From Gammaproteobacteria bacterium (GTDB lineage Bacteria; Pseudomonadota; Gammaproteobacteria; Thiohalomonadales; Thiohalomonadaceae), in contig JALOAT010000018.1 of NCBI GenBank assembly GCA_023228645.1, positions 1 to 63,295 of the forward strand: a DNA stretch of 63,295 nucleotides, read 5' to 3'. The stretch's first letter is position 1; every line of letters begins with the position of its first letter. The notes beneath the pieces were generated by a model. That model was not told the DNA's origin, did not search any database, and saw only the letters and a list, made by a program, of their open reading frames with translations. This document shows, one piece after another, positions 9,093-17,010 of the stretch. The translations under genes were made by a program, and so were the position numbers.

Positions 9093-9442
9093 TCAGAAGA
9101 CGAGCACCTTTTCCGCTTCGGCGGTGCAGGTCGCAAGTTCGTCCATGGAACTGCGCTGGCAGCCTGCCACGATTTGCACCTCGTTCAGACCTCGCGCATC
9201 CATGCACGTGCCGCAAAGCAGGATGGAGCCCTTGCGCACGATGGACTGCACCATCTTTTCCAGGTTGTAGTAGCTTGCGGGGGCTATTGAGCAGACTTGG
9301 TACATGCCACTGCGTCGCCCATCAGAAAAACGGTGATCTCCCGTGGATTGTCGCGCCGTTGCAGTGCCATGGCCAGCCGCAACCCGTTGTAGCTGCACTC
9401 CGTTCCGTACGGTGGGTCGTTGAGAATGATCAAGATGCCCAT
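9093..9442 (-). pseudogene. DsrE-family protein, disrupted by a -1 frameshift
   Basis: Two adjacent minus-strand frames together spell one ~117-codon DsrE/DsrF-like protein (small sulfurtransferase-relay fold). The first part from ATG 9442 reads MGILIILNDPPYGTECSYNG, then FLMGDAVACTKSAQ, and stops at a TAG at 9284-9286; the second part in the -1 frame continues with YYNLEKMVQSIVRKG, then LLCGTCMDARGL and STMDEL-like SSMDELATCTAEAEKVLVF to the stop at 9093. The total span of 350 nt is one base short of a whole number of codons, so a single base loss near 9284-9290 (next to a run of five C in the gene sense) explains it. It could be a true lesion or a sequencing error. The conserved cysteine pair CGTC is in the second part. 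Confidence 0.8.
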
Positions 9443-9505
9443 GGTGTCGCTTCCGTGGTGTGACCTTGTGTCAAAGATATATCGCGGCGCTGTTCCGCCG
9501 GTGCC

Positions 9506-12500
9506 TCAATCGTCGTGATCCCTAAGCAGGCGCGCGTTGCCGCCAATGGCGGCCGTGTTGGTGGTGACGGATTTTTCCTGCACCAAGGGACGGAGGTAAT
9601 CGGGACCGCCCGCCTTGGGGCCCGTGCCGGACAGGCCACGCCCGCCAAAAGGCTGTACACCCACGGTAGCGCCGATGATGTCGCGGTTGACGTACACGTT
9701 GCCGGCGTTGGCTTGGGTCGTAATCTGCTTGATGGTGGCATCGATACGGCTATGGATGCCGAAGGTGAGGCCGTGACTGCTGGCATTGATGTCGTCGATG
9801 AGTGCATCCAGCGCGTCGGCGCGAAAGCGCACCGCGTGCAGGACGGGTCCGAACACCTCCTCGCGCAGTGCCCCGGGACGATCGATTTCGAAAAGGCTCG
9901 GGGCGAAATAGCAGCCGTGCCCTATGTTGGGCGGAAATGGTGAACGTGCGATCAGACGGTGGCGCGATTCCATGACTTGAACGTGTCGGCTCAATGTGTC
10001 ACGTGCATCGTCGTCGATGAGTGGACCCACGTCCGTGCCCGGATCGAGCGGGTCGCCGATGTGGATTTCGGCCATGGCCCCGGCGAGCAATTCCAACACC
10101 TGCCCGGCGATTTCTTCCTGGAGGCACAGCAGCCGCAACGCCGAGCAGCGTTGACCTGCACTGTTGAAAGCGGAGCGCAGCACATCGGGTACCACTTGCT
10201 CGGGCAGTGCGGATGCATCCACCACCATGGCGTTGATTCCGCCGGTCTCGGCGACGAGCGGCAGCAATGCTCCCGCGCGCTCGGCAAGTGCCCGCTGAAT
10301 GCGGCGCGCGCTCGCCATGGAGCCGGTGAATAACACGCCGGCAAGACGCGGGTGTGCGAGGAGCTCAGCGGCTATCGCGCCACTCGGCCCGGGTAAATAT
10401 TGAAGCACCGCCGGTGGCACGCCGGCCTGGTGAAACAGAAGGCAAATCTGCATACCCACCAGGGGTGTTTGATGCGCCGGCTTGGCCACCACGGCGTTGC
10501 CGGCTACGAGCGCAGCGCCTATCTGGCCGGTGAAAATGGCGATGGGAAAATTCCACGGACTGATGCAGGCGAACACGCCGCGGCCTTCATACGACAAGTG
10601 ATTGTCTTCGCCGGTGGGGCCTTGCAGGGTTCTCGGTGCCAGATCATTCTCGGCAAGCGCGGCGTAGTAACGCAGGAAGTCCACGGCCTCGCGTGCATCG
10701 GCGAGGGCGTCGGGCACCGTGCGCCCGCCTTCGCGCACACACAAGGCGATGAGCATGGGGTAATTCTTTTCCAGCAAGTCCGCGGCGCGGCGCAGGATGC
10801 GGGCGCGCTTGGCGAGGGATGTTCCGGCCCAGGCACGGTACGCCATTGCCGCACTGTCGAGCGCGCGGCGCGTCGCGGTGACGTCCGCCTCCCGCACCTC
10901 ACCCACGTGGACGCGGCGGTCATGAGGGCTGGTCACCGGGCGCAGACGCCCGGTGTGGAGTTCGCCGTCGATAAGCGGTGCGGCCCGCCATTCGCGCCGC
11001 AGTTGCGCGCGCACGGCACCGTATAACTCGGTTTCATCCTGGCAGTTGTCCAGCGCAATGCCGCGGCTGTTGCGCCGATCCGTACCGTAGATGGCCTCGG
11101 GCAGTGGAATGGCAGCGCGATGCGTGTCAGGTGCGCGCAGGCGCTGCACCGGCGAGGTCGTCAGGGTTTCGACGGGAACGCGGACATCGGTGATGCGATG
11201 GACGAACGAGGAATTGGCGCCGTTTTCCAGCAGACGACGTACCAGATAGGGCAGCAGCTCATGATGGCTGCCGACCGGCGCATACACGCGGCACGCCTGC
11301 ATGCTGTCCTTGAGTACGGTGTCGTAGAGCACCTCGCCCATACCGTAAAGTCGCTGGAACTCCAATGCATGGCCGCCAGCCATTTCGAGGATCGCCGCGA
11401 CGGTGTGGGCATTGTGAGTCGCGAACTGCGGATGGAATCGATGGCCCGCGAGCAACCGCCGCGCGCACGCGAGATAGGCCACATCGGTGTGGGCCTTGCG
11501 CGTGTAAACCGGATAGCCCGCAAGGCCGAGTTGCTGCGCCCGCTTGATCTCGTAATCCCAATAGGCGCCTTTGACCAAGCGTATCGGAATGCGGGTGCGG
11601 TGTGTCGCGGCGAGCGCGGTCAGCCAGTCCAGTACCGCCGGGGCGCGTTTTTGATACACCTGCACTGCGAGACCCAGACCGTCCCAGTCGGATAGGCGTG
11701 GGTCGGCTAAGGTACGCTCGAATACGGCCAGGGTGAGCTCCAGCCGATGCGCCTCCTCGGCATCGACCGTCAGCAGTACGTCATGTGCGCGGGCGAGTGC
11801 CGCCAGATCCGCGAGGGCGCCCGCCAGTAGCGGAAGCGTACGCTTGCGCTGGCTGTATTCACTGCGCGGGTGCAGTGCGGACAGCTTGACGGACACCCCG
11901 AGTGGCGCCGACAGTTCCCGACTGGCTGCACCGGTCGCGACGATGGCGTGGGCATAGGCCTCCTGATACCGAACGGCGTCGGCGTGGGTGAGTGCCGCTT
12001 CGCCCAGCATGTCGAAGGAATAGCGATATCGACGTGCGTCGCCGCGCGTGGCGCATTGCAGTGCTTCCTCGATATCGCGTCCGATCACGAACTGACCCGC
12101 TAACCGGTGCATGGTCCAGAGCAAGATGCGGCGGATGACGGGCTCGCTGCCTTGCGCCACCCGCTGTGCCAGTGATCGGATACCGGATTCCTGCGCCATG
12201 AGGCGCCCGCTCATCAGCAGCACGCGCGTGGCGGCATTGACTACCGCCGAGCGACTGCGGCCGATATGCGCGTCCCAGCGGGCGCCCGCTAGTTTGTCGC
12301 GGACCAGCTTGGCAGCCGTTTCCGGCCACGGTATGCGCAGCAGACCCTCGGCAAGCGCCATGAGCCGGATGCCTTCCTCGCTGTCGAGCCCGTACTCATT
12401 GAGGAACGCCTCCAGGGAGGAGTTACGGTGATGTTCGCGAACCGCTTGCACCAGTGCACCCGCACGTGCGCTGATAACCTGCTCGATTTCGGGCGCAAAC

Positions 12501-12604
12501 GAGGCGTCCTCACGCAATTGCTCCACACAGCGCGACTCGTCCGCCAGATGGGCGGCCACCAGTGTCGGGGGTAGGGGGCAAGTGCGCGTGTCGTCGGCGG
12601 ACAT
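9506..12604 (-). CDS. putA: Bifunctional proline dehydrogenase / L-glutamate gamma-semialdehyde dehydrogenase PutA
   Basis: Oxidises proline to glutamate in two channelled steps, passing electrons to FAD/quinone and NAD. The 1032-residue protein has an alpha-helical arm and the FAD-dependent PRODH barrel in the N-terminal half (VKLSALHPRSEY; flavin-contacting RLVKGAYWDYE; ATHNAHT), then the aldehyde dehydrogenase domain (CISPWNFPIAIFTGQ; GSMASARRIQ; general base Glu in VAETGGINAM; catalytic Cys in FNSAGQRCSALR; PFGGRGLSGTGPKAGGP). Unlike E. coli PutA (1320 residues) it lacks the N-terminal ribbon-helix-helix DNA-binding domain, so it is the short, non-autoregulating type; its regulator is not in the window. 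It ends 63 nt from the start of the broken DsrE gene. Confidence 0.96.
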   Translation of the reverse strand: MSADDTRTCPLPPTLVAAHLADESRCVEQLREDASFAPEIEQVISARAGALVQAVREHHRNSSLEAFLNEYGLDSEEGIRLMALAEGLLRIPWPETAAKLVRDKLAGARWDAHIGRSRSAVVNAATRVLLMSGRLMAQESGIRSLAQRVAQGSEPVIRRILLWTMHRLAGQFVIGRDIEEALQCATRGDARRYRYSFDMLGEAALTHADAVRYQEAYAHAIVATGAASRELSAPLGVSVKLSALHPRSEYSQRKRTLPLLAGALADLAALARAHDVLLTVDAEEAHRLELTLAVFERTLADPRLSDWDGLGLAVQVYQKRAPAVLDWLTALAATHRTRIPIRLVKGAYWDYEIKRAQQLGLAGYPVYTRKAHTDVAYLACARRLLAGHRFHPQFATHNAHTVAAILEMAGGHALEFQRLYGMGEVLYDTVLKDSMQACRVYAPVGSHHELLPYLVRRLLENGANSSFVHRITDVRVPVETLTTSPVQRLRAPDTHRAAIPLPEAIYGTDRRNSRGIALDNCQDETELYGAVRAQLRREWRAAPLIDGELHTGRLRPVTSPHDRRVHVGEVREADVTATRRALDSAAMAYRAWAGTSLAKRARILRRAADLLEKNYPMLIALCVREGGRTVPDALADAREAVDFLRYYAALAENDLAPRTLQGPTGEDNHLSYEGRGVFACISPWNFPIAIFTGQIGAALVAGNAVVAKPAHQTPLVGMQICLLFHQAGVPPAVLQYLPGPSGAIAAELLAHPRLAGVLFTGSMASARRIQRALAERAGALLPLVAETGGINAMVVDASALPEQVVPDVLRSAFNSAGQRCSALRLLCLQEEIAGQVLELLAGAMAEIHIGDPLDPGTDVGPLIDDDARDTLSRHVQVMESRHRLIARSPFPPNIGHGCYFAPSLFEIDRPGALREEVFGPVLHAVRFRADALDALIDDINASSHGLTFGIHSRIDATIKQITTQANAGNVYVNRDIIGATVGVQPFGGRGLSGTGPKAGGPDYLRPLVQEKSVTTNTAAIGGNARLLRDHDD

Positions 12605-12732
12605 GACCAGGCTTGCAGCGCAGGCGTATGAACAGCGTAGCCTGTGCGACGGTCGGCTATGGCACAGGGGCGCTTTCAGGTGACCCGGTCACAGGCCTAC
12701 AATCGCCTGCACCTGCCGACCCGTGCCGAAGC

Positions 12733-13614
12733 ATGCCGTATCTCGTTGCCGTCACCCTTCTTTGGGCGTTTTCGTTCAGCCTCATCGGCCACTATCTGGC
12801 CGGACAGGTGGACAGCGACCTGGCGGTGCTGGTGCGGGTGGCCATCGCCGCCCTGGTCTTCGCGCCGTTCACGTTGTGGCGCGGCCTGCCGCGCCCGCTG
12901 CTCGCCGGTTTCTGGCTGGCGGGCGCGCTGCAGTTCGGCGTGACCTACCTGTGCCTGTACCGCAGCTTCAACGTGCTGAGCGTCCCCGAGGTGCTGCTGT
13001 TCACGGTGCTGACGCCCATCTACGTCACGCTCATCGACGACGTGCTCGCACGGCGCTTCAATCCCTGGGCCCTGCTGGCCGCTGCGGTGGCGGTCGGCGG
13101 CGGGGCGGTCATCCGTTTCGAACACCTGGAAGGCGATTACCTGCTCGGTTTCCTGTTGCTCCAGGTGGCGAACTTCACCTTCGCCGCAGGGCAGGTGCTG
13201 TGCCGGCATCTGCTGGCGCGTTATCCGACCGACCATGGCCTGCACCGGTTCTTCGGGCACTTTTTCCTCGGCGCGCTGGTGCTCGTGCTGCCCTCGTTCC
13301 TGTGGTTCGGCGATGCCGCGCTCATGCCGCAGGGCCCGTTGCAATGGGGCGTGTTGCTGTGGATGGGACTGTTTGCCACCGCGCTCGGGATGTACTGGTG
13401 GGTGCTTGGCAGTACGCGGGTGGACGCAGGCACCCTGGCGGTGATGAACGAATTGCACGTGCCCGCCGGGTTGGTGGTGAATCTTCTGATCTGGAATCGT
13501 GATGCCGATCTGCTGCGGTTACTGGCCGGCGGCACCGTCATCCTCGCGTCGCTGGCGATCAATCGCCGGGGGCGCAGGTCCTTGGTCGAGGGGCCCGTGC
13601 CCGCGTCCGCCTAG
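12733..13614 (+). CDS. DMT-superfamily (EamA-type) transporter
   Basis: Inner-membrane carrier of the drug/metabolite transporter superfamily. The 293-residue product is almost wholly hydrophobic, with about ten predicted membrane helices arranged as two EamA repeats (MPYLVAVTLLWAFSFSLIGH at the N terminus; FVLCR-like GQVLCRHLLARY in mid-protein; WVLGSTRVDAGTLAVMNELHVPAG in the second repeat). ATG 12733 starts directly at helix 1; the frame is open further upstream but that part is charged and unlikely. Divergent from putA (128-nt gap) and convergent with fdhD, overlapping it by 4 nt at the stops. Substrate unknown; amino acid or carboxylate export is possible given putA next door but not shown. 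Confidence 0.85.
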   Translation: MPYLVAVTLLWAFSFSLIGHYLAGQVDSDLAVLVRVAIAALVFAPFTLWRGLPRPLLAGFWLAGALQFGVTYLCLYRSFNVLSVPEVLLFTVLTPIYVTLIDDVLARRFNPWALLAAAVAVGGGAVIRFEHLEGDYLLGFLLLQVANFTFAAGQVLCRHLLARYPTDHGLHRFFGHFFLGALVLVLPSFLWFGDAALMPQGPLQWGVLLWMGLFATALGMYWWVLGSTRVDAGTLAVMNELHVPAGLVVNLLIWNRDADLLRLLAGGTVILASLAINRRGRRSLVEGPVPASA

Positions 13615-14537
13615 GCGTGACCACTTCGCTCGGACCACTCAGCGCCGGGCGTGATGAATGCGCCGTGGCTGTAGGCCACCAGCCGCCCTTCGCGCGCGAA
13701 GCCTGCCAGGGTCAGCCCGGCGCTGTGGGCAAGGCGCACCGCCAATGCGGTCGGTGCGGAGAGGGCTACCATGCAGCCGATGCCGACGCCGGCGGCTTTT
13801 TGCACCATCTCGTAACTGGCGCGGCTGGAAACGAGCAGAAAGCCGTCCTGTAACACGATACCGCCACGCGCCAGTGCGCCGATGAGTTTGTCGAGCGCGT
13901 TATGCCGTCCCACGTCCTCGCAAAGGAATTTGATTCGGCCCGCGGCATTCGACCACGCTGCGGCGTGCACCGCGCCCGTGGCGGCGCGCAGCGGTTGCAA
14001 TGAGGGGAGGGCGGCGAGCGCCGCAGAAATGGCTGCCAGGGAAACCGGCGCACCGCGCACCACCGGCGCGCAGGTGCGCGCCACGGCGCTCAGGCTGTCG
14101 ACGCCGCACAGGCCGCAGCCGGTGCGGCCTGCGAGGGAACGGCGTCGTTCCTTCAGCGCCATGAACCGGCGGGAGGCGATCTCCATGTGCACTTCGATGC
14201 CCTGGTCGCCGGCGCGGATCTCGAGGTCGTAGAGTTCGGCGGGATGCGCGAGGATGCCTTCGCTGAGGCTGAAGCCCAGGGCAAGTTCCTCGAGTTTTTC
14301 CGGTGATGCGAGCATCACCGCGTGAGAGATGCCGTTGTACACCAGCGCGACCGGCACTTCCTCCACCACGTGGTCCACGCAGTCCGCCCGCGCGCCGTTC
14401 TCGATGCGCGTGACGGTGATCGGCGCCGAGGTGGGCCATGCCGCGGCTTCGAACGGTTCCGCTTCGTCCTCTCGCAGTGCGCAAACGGGACTCACGGGTC
14501 CGTCCAGTGAATACTCCTTCACCGCTTCAGGATGCAT
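13611..14537 (-). CDS. fdhD: Formate dehydrogenase sulfurtransferase FdhD
   Basis: Transfers sulfur from IscS to the molybdenum bis-MGD cofactor, an essential step in making formate dehydrogenase active. The 308-residue protein has the reactive Cys-x-x-Cys loop in GRTGCGLCGVDSL (about residues 137-149) and the bis-MGD-binding segments KFLCEDVGRHNALDKLIG and LLVSSRASYEMVQKA. The start ATG 14537 lies 11 nt inside the end of fdhE, so the two are translationally coupled. Last gene of the formate dehydrogenase cluster; its stop overlaps that of the convergent transporter gene. Confidence 0.96.
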   Translation of the reverse strand: MHPEAVKEYSLDGPVSPVCALREDEAEPFEAAAWPTSAPITVTRIENGARADCVDHVVEEVPVALVYNGISHAVMLASPEKLEELALGFSLSEGILAHPAELYDLEIRAGDQGIEVHMEIASRRFMALKERRRSLAGRTGCGLCGVDSLSAVARTCAPVVRGAPVSLAAISAALAALPSLQPLRAATGAVHAAAWSNAAGRIKFLCEDVGRHNALDKLIGALARGGIVLQDGFLLVSSRASYEMVQKAAGVGIGCMVALSAPTALAVRLAHSAGLTLAGFAREGRLVAYSHGAFITPGAEWSERSGHA

Positions 14538-15444
14538 CGCCGGTCACCAGCAGGAGATTCGGCGCGGCGCGCGTGTAGCCGGCTTCATCCAGCAACAGAT
14601 CGAGGGCGAGGGTTGCAAGATCGTCCGCGACGGGGTCCGCCTGCGGGTCCTTCTCGGTATGGATGATCTTCAGGTAGCTCTTGCAGCCGTCACAGGTCTC
14701 CGCGCGCACGTGGGAGGCGTGGCCTTCAATGGCCTGGTAGGCGATGCCTTCGGTGGTGTCGCACACGGCACACTTGACGCGCACCAGGTTCCATTGGGTG
14801 TTGCACAGGGAGCAGTGCAGGTAACGCAGGCCGTCCACCTCGCCGCCCGTGCGTTGGACGCTGGCCACGGGCAGGGAACCGCAGCAGGGGCAGACACCGG
14901 GCACGTCCAGGGGCGGCACGGCTGTGTCCTCCATGGCGGCCGCCATGTGGGTCCAGTACACCTGCAAGGCCGCGCCGACGATGGGCAGTGTGGCGGCATG
15001 CGCAGGCGTGTGCCGGCCACTCAGGACTTCGTCGGCCAGCGCTTCCAGTTCGTCCGCGGAACACAGGCGCAGTGCGGCGAGCGCGCGGCGCCCCGCCTCG
15101 GGGACGCAATCCTCCGCGGCCTCCAGCAGGGACGGCAGCACCGTCGTGCGCCAGGCCGGATCGCGCATCCAGCCGGCGGCGGGCAGCGGCGGCATGCCGT
15201 TGGCCGAGGCCTGTTGCAGTTGCCCGGGGCTCGGCAGGGCGAGCGCCGGGAAGGTCTGTAGCGCTGCGTGCTGCGCGCGCGACAGACGGGAAAGAAAGTT
15301 CAGCCAGTCGCCCAGGGCATGGCCTTCGGCCAGGCGCGCAAAGCGTTGCGCGCGACGGGCGAAGATGTCCGTGTCCGGCAGGATCACCCGGGGCAGATCA
15401 CGGGCCACGGGCTGGAATTCATTGCTTTGCAGTGTTGCAGTCAT
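14527..15444 (-). CDS. fdhE: Formate dehydrogenase accessory protein FdhE
   Basis: Cytoplasmic rubredoxin-like protein needed for assembly of the respiratory, Tat-exported formate dehydrogenases. Four CxxC pairs of the iron-binding domain are visible in the C-terminal half: CPCC, CSLC, CAVC and CDGC, within 305 residues, the normal length. The frame is open to a GTG at 15450, but ATG 15444 is chosen because AGGAG ends 5 nt before it. A Rho-independent terminator sits between fdoI and this ribosome site, so only part of the fdoGHI transcription is expected to reach fdhE-fdhD unless there is a further promoter. Confidence 0.95.
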   Translation of the reverse strand: MTATLQSNEFQPVARDLPRVILPDTDIFARRAQRFARLAEGHALGDWLNFLSRLSRAQHAALQTFPALALPSPGQLQQASANGMPPLPAAGWMRDPAWRTTVLPSLLEAAEDCVPEAGRRALAALRLCSADELEALADEVLSGRHTPAHAATLPIVGAALQVYWTHMAAAMEDTAVPPLDVPGVCPCCGSLPVASVQRTGGEVDGLRYLHCSLCNTQWNLVRVKCAVCDTTEGIAYQAIEGHASHVRAETCDGCKSYLKIIHTEKDPQADPVADDLATLALDLLLDEAGYTRAAPNLLLVTGDAS

Positions 15445-15455
15445 GTCCACTCCTG

Positions 15456-15487
15456 AAAAAAAGAGGCCCGCGATGGCCGCGGGCCTC
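15456..15487 (-). terminator. Rho-independent terminator between fdoI and fdhE
   Basis: Read on the minus strand: GAGGCCCGC, 7-nt loop, GCGGGCCTC, then seven T residues (A7 at 15456-15462 on the plus strand). The fdhE ribosome site begins directly after the T-run. Confidence 0.88.
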
Positions 15488-15496
15488 CCGACGGTA

Positions 15497-16117
15497 CTAC
15501 TTGCCCGTCATCTGGCGATACCAGGCGCGGTGATGCTGCCTTGCCCAGGCGCGGGTCACCGTGCCGTACCACATGGCGCGGATGGTGCCCTTGACCCAGA
15601 TGGCGGCATACACGTGCACCGTGATGAGCGCGATCATCACCGCGGCCGTGGCGGCGTGGACGACTGCGGCGAGACGCACCACCTCCACGGGCAAGGTGAA
15701 GTACGCGCGCCACAGCGCGATGCCCGAGACGAACAGCAGCAGCATGCACAGGGCGGCGCCCCAGAACATCAGCTTCTGGCCGCCGTTGTACTTGCCTTGC
15801 TCGGGCATGTTGTGGTCATCGCCGTTCACCATCTCCTTGGCCCGGCGCACCCACTCCCAGTCCACGGCGGCCATGCCGTTCAGCGCCCGGAAGCGCAGGA
15901 ACAGCGCGGTGAAGGACAGCATCATCAGCACCCCGATGAAGGGGTGCAGGATGCGGGTCCAGACGCCGCCGCCGAACAGATGGGTCAGGGGCCAGAAGTA
16001 GGGATGGAAAAAGGCCAGCCCGGAGAGCGCGAGCAGGATGAAGCTCATCCCGACCACCCAGTGGTTGGCCCGCTCAGGCGCACTGTAGCGTTGCAGGTCC
16101 TGCGGATCGCGAATCAT
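15497..16117 (-). CDS. fdoI: Formate dehydrogenase cytochrome b556 (gamma) subunit
   Basis: Di-haem b membrane anchor that passes electrons from the beta subunit to quinone. The 206-residue product has four membrane helices (for example WVVGMSFILLALSGLAFF, RILHPFIGVLMMLSFTALF, LMFWGAALCMLLLFVSGIAL, VVHAATAAVMIALITVHVYA) with histidines at helix ends as haem ligand candidates (RANHW, HPF, VVHAA, VHVYA). It begins 4 nt inside fdoH (ATGA overlap). fdoI and fdnI cannot be told apart on sequence features alone; I use the fdo name for the whole cluster. Confidence 0.95.
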   Translation of the reverse strand: MIRDPQDLQRYSAPERANHWVVGMSFILLALSGLAFFHPYFWPLTHLFGGGVWTRILHPFIGVLMMLSFTALFLRFRALNGMAAVDWEWVRRAKEMVNGDDHNMPEQGKYNGGQKLMFWGAALCMLLLFVSGIALWRAYFTLPVEVVRLAAVVHAATAAVMIALITVHVYAAIWVKGTIRAMWYGTVTRAWARQHHRAWYRQMTGK

Positions 16118-17001
16118 GCGTCAGCCTCCTTCTCGGCTTCCTTTTCGGAGTCCTTTGAGACTTCGTTGGGACCCTTGGCGACGTAGTGGAACAGGGCGGC
16201 CAGACCCACCAGCGCCATGCCCGCGGTGGCGAGGGGCTTGGTGATGCCCTTCCACAACTCGACCATGGGACTGATGCCGGGCTGGGCCGGCAGGCCCGCG
16301 TACAACCCGGGTCGGTCGGCGTGCTGCAACACGTACATCACGTGCGTGCCGCCCACGCCTTCCGGGTCGTACAGCCCCGCCTTCACGAAGCCGCGTTCCT
16401 TCAGGTCGCGGATGCGCGTCTGTGCGTAGTCCTTCATCTGCTCCTTGGTGCCGAAGCGCAGCGCACCGGTGGGGCAGGACTTGACGCACACGGGCGCCTG
16501 GCCCACTGCCACCCGATCGGAACAGAAGGTGCACTTGTACGCCTTGCTGTCCTTTTTCGAGATGCGCGGCACGTTGAAGGGACAGCCCGTCACGCAGTAA
16601 CCGCAGCCAACGCAGTTCTCCTGGTGGAACTCCACGATGCCGTTGCCGTGTTGCACGATGGCGCCCGGCGCCGGACAGGCCCTGAGGCAACCCGGATCGG
16701 CGCAGTGCATGCAGCCGTCCTTGCGGATCAGCCACTGCAGGGTGCCGTTCTCTTCCACCTCGGCGTAGCGCATGACCGTCCATGCGGTATCCGTGAGGTC
16801 GACCGGGTTGTCGTAGACGCCCGTGGTGTTACCGATCTCGGGACGCAGATCGTTCCACTCCATGCATGCCGCCTGACAGGCCTTGCAGCCGATGCAGGCG
16901 GAGACGTCGACCAGCTTCGCCACTTCCGTGTGCTGGTTGACGGCAGGCAGGGGCGAGGTGGTCGCCGAGCGACGCTGAATGTCAGTCGTTTGCAGTGTCA
17001 T
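16114..17001 (-). CDS. fdoH: Formate dehydrogenase iron-sulfur (beta) subunit
   Basis: Carries four [4Fe-4S] clusters that wire the catalytic subunit to the cytochrome. The 295-residue product has the expected ferredoxin-type cysteine groups: CIGCKACQAAC, CMHCADPGCLRAC, CVGCGYCVTGC and CTFCSDRV...CVKSC, followed by a single C-terminal membrane helix (ATAGMALVGLAALFHYVA, about residues 260-277) that anchors it in the inner membrane on the periplasmic side. It follows fdoG by 9 nt and overlaps fdoI by 4 nt, so all three are one transcript. Confidence 0.97.
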   Translation of the reverse strand: MTLQTTDIQRRSATTSPLPAVNQHTEVAKLVDVSACIGCKACQAACMEWNDLRPEIGNTTGVYDNPVDLTDTAWTVMRYAEVEENGTLQWLIRKDGCMHCADPGCLRACPAPGAIVQHGNGIVEFHQENCVGCGYCVTGCPFNVPRISKKDSKAYKCTFCSDRVAVGQAPVCVKSCPTGALRFGTKEQMKDYAQTRIRDLKERGFVKAGLYDPEGVGGTHVMYVLQHADRPGLYAGLPAQPGISPMVELWKGITKPLATAGMALVGLAALFHYVAKGPNEVSKDSEKEAEKEADA

Positions 17002-17010
17002 GGCGCCTCC

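Noticed and set aside
8801..9136. 111-residue minus-strand frame ending in GEIRTPDHLVRSQVLYPAEL
   Set aside because: The last part is simply the antisense of tRNA-Arg, a well-known false gene type; the rest has no support.
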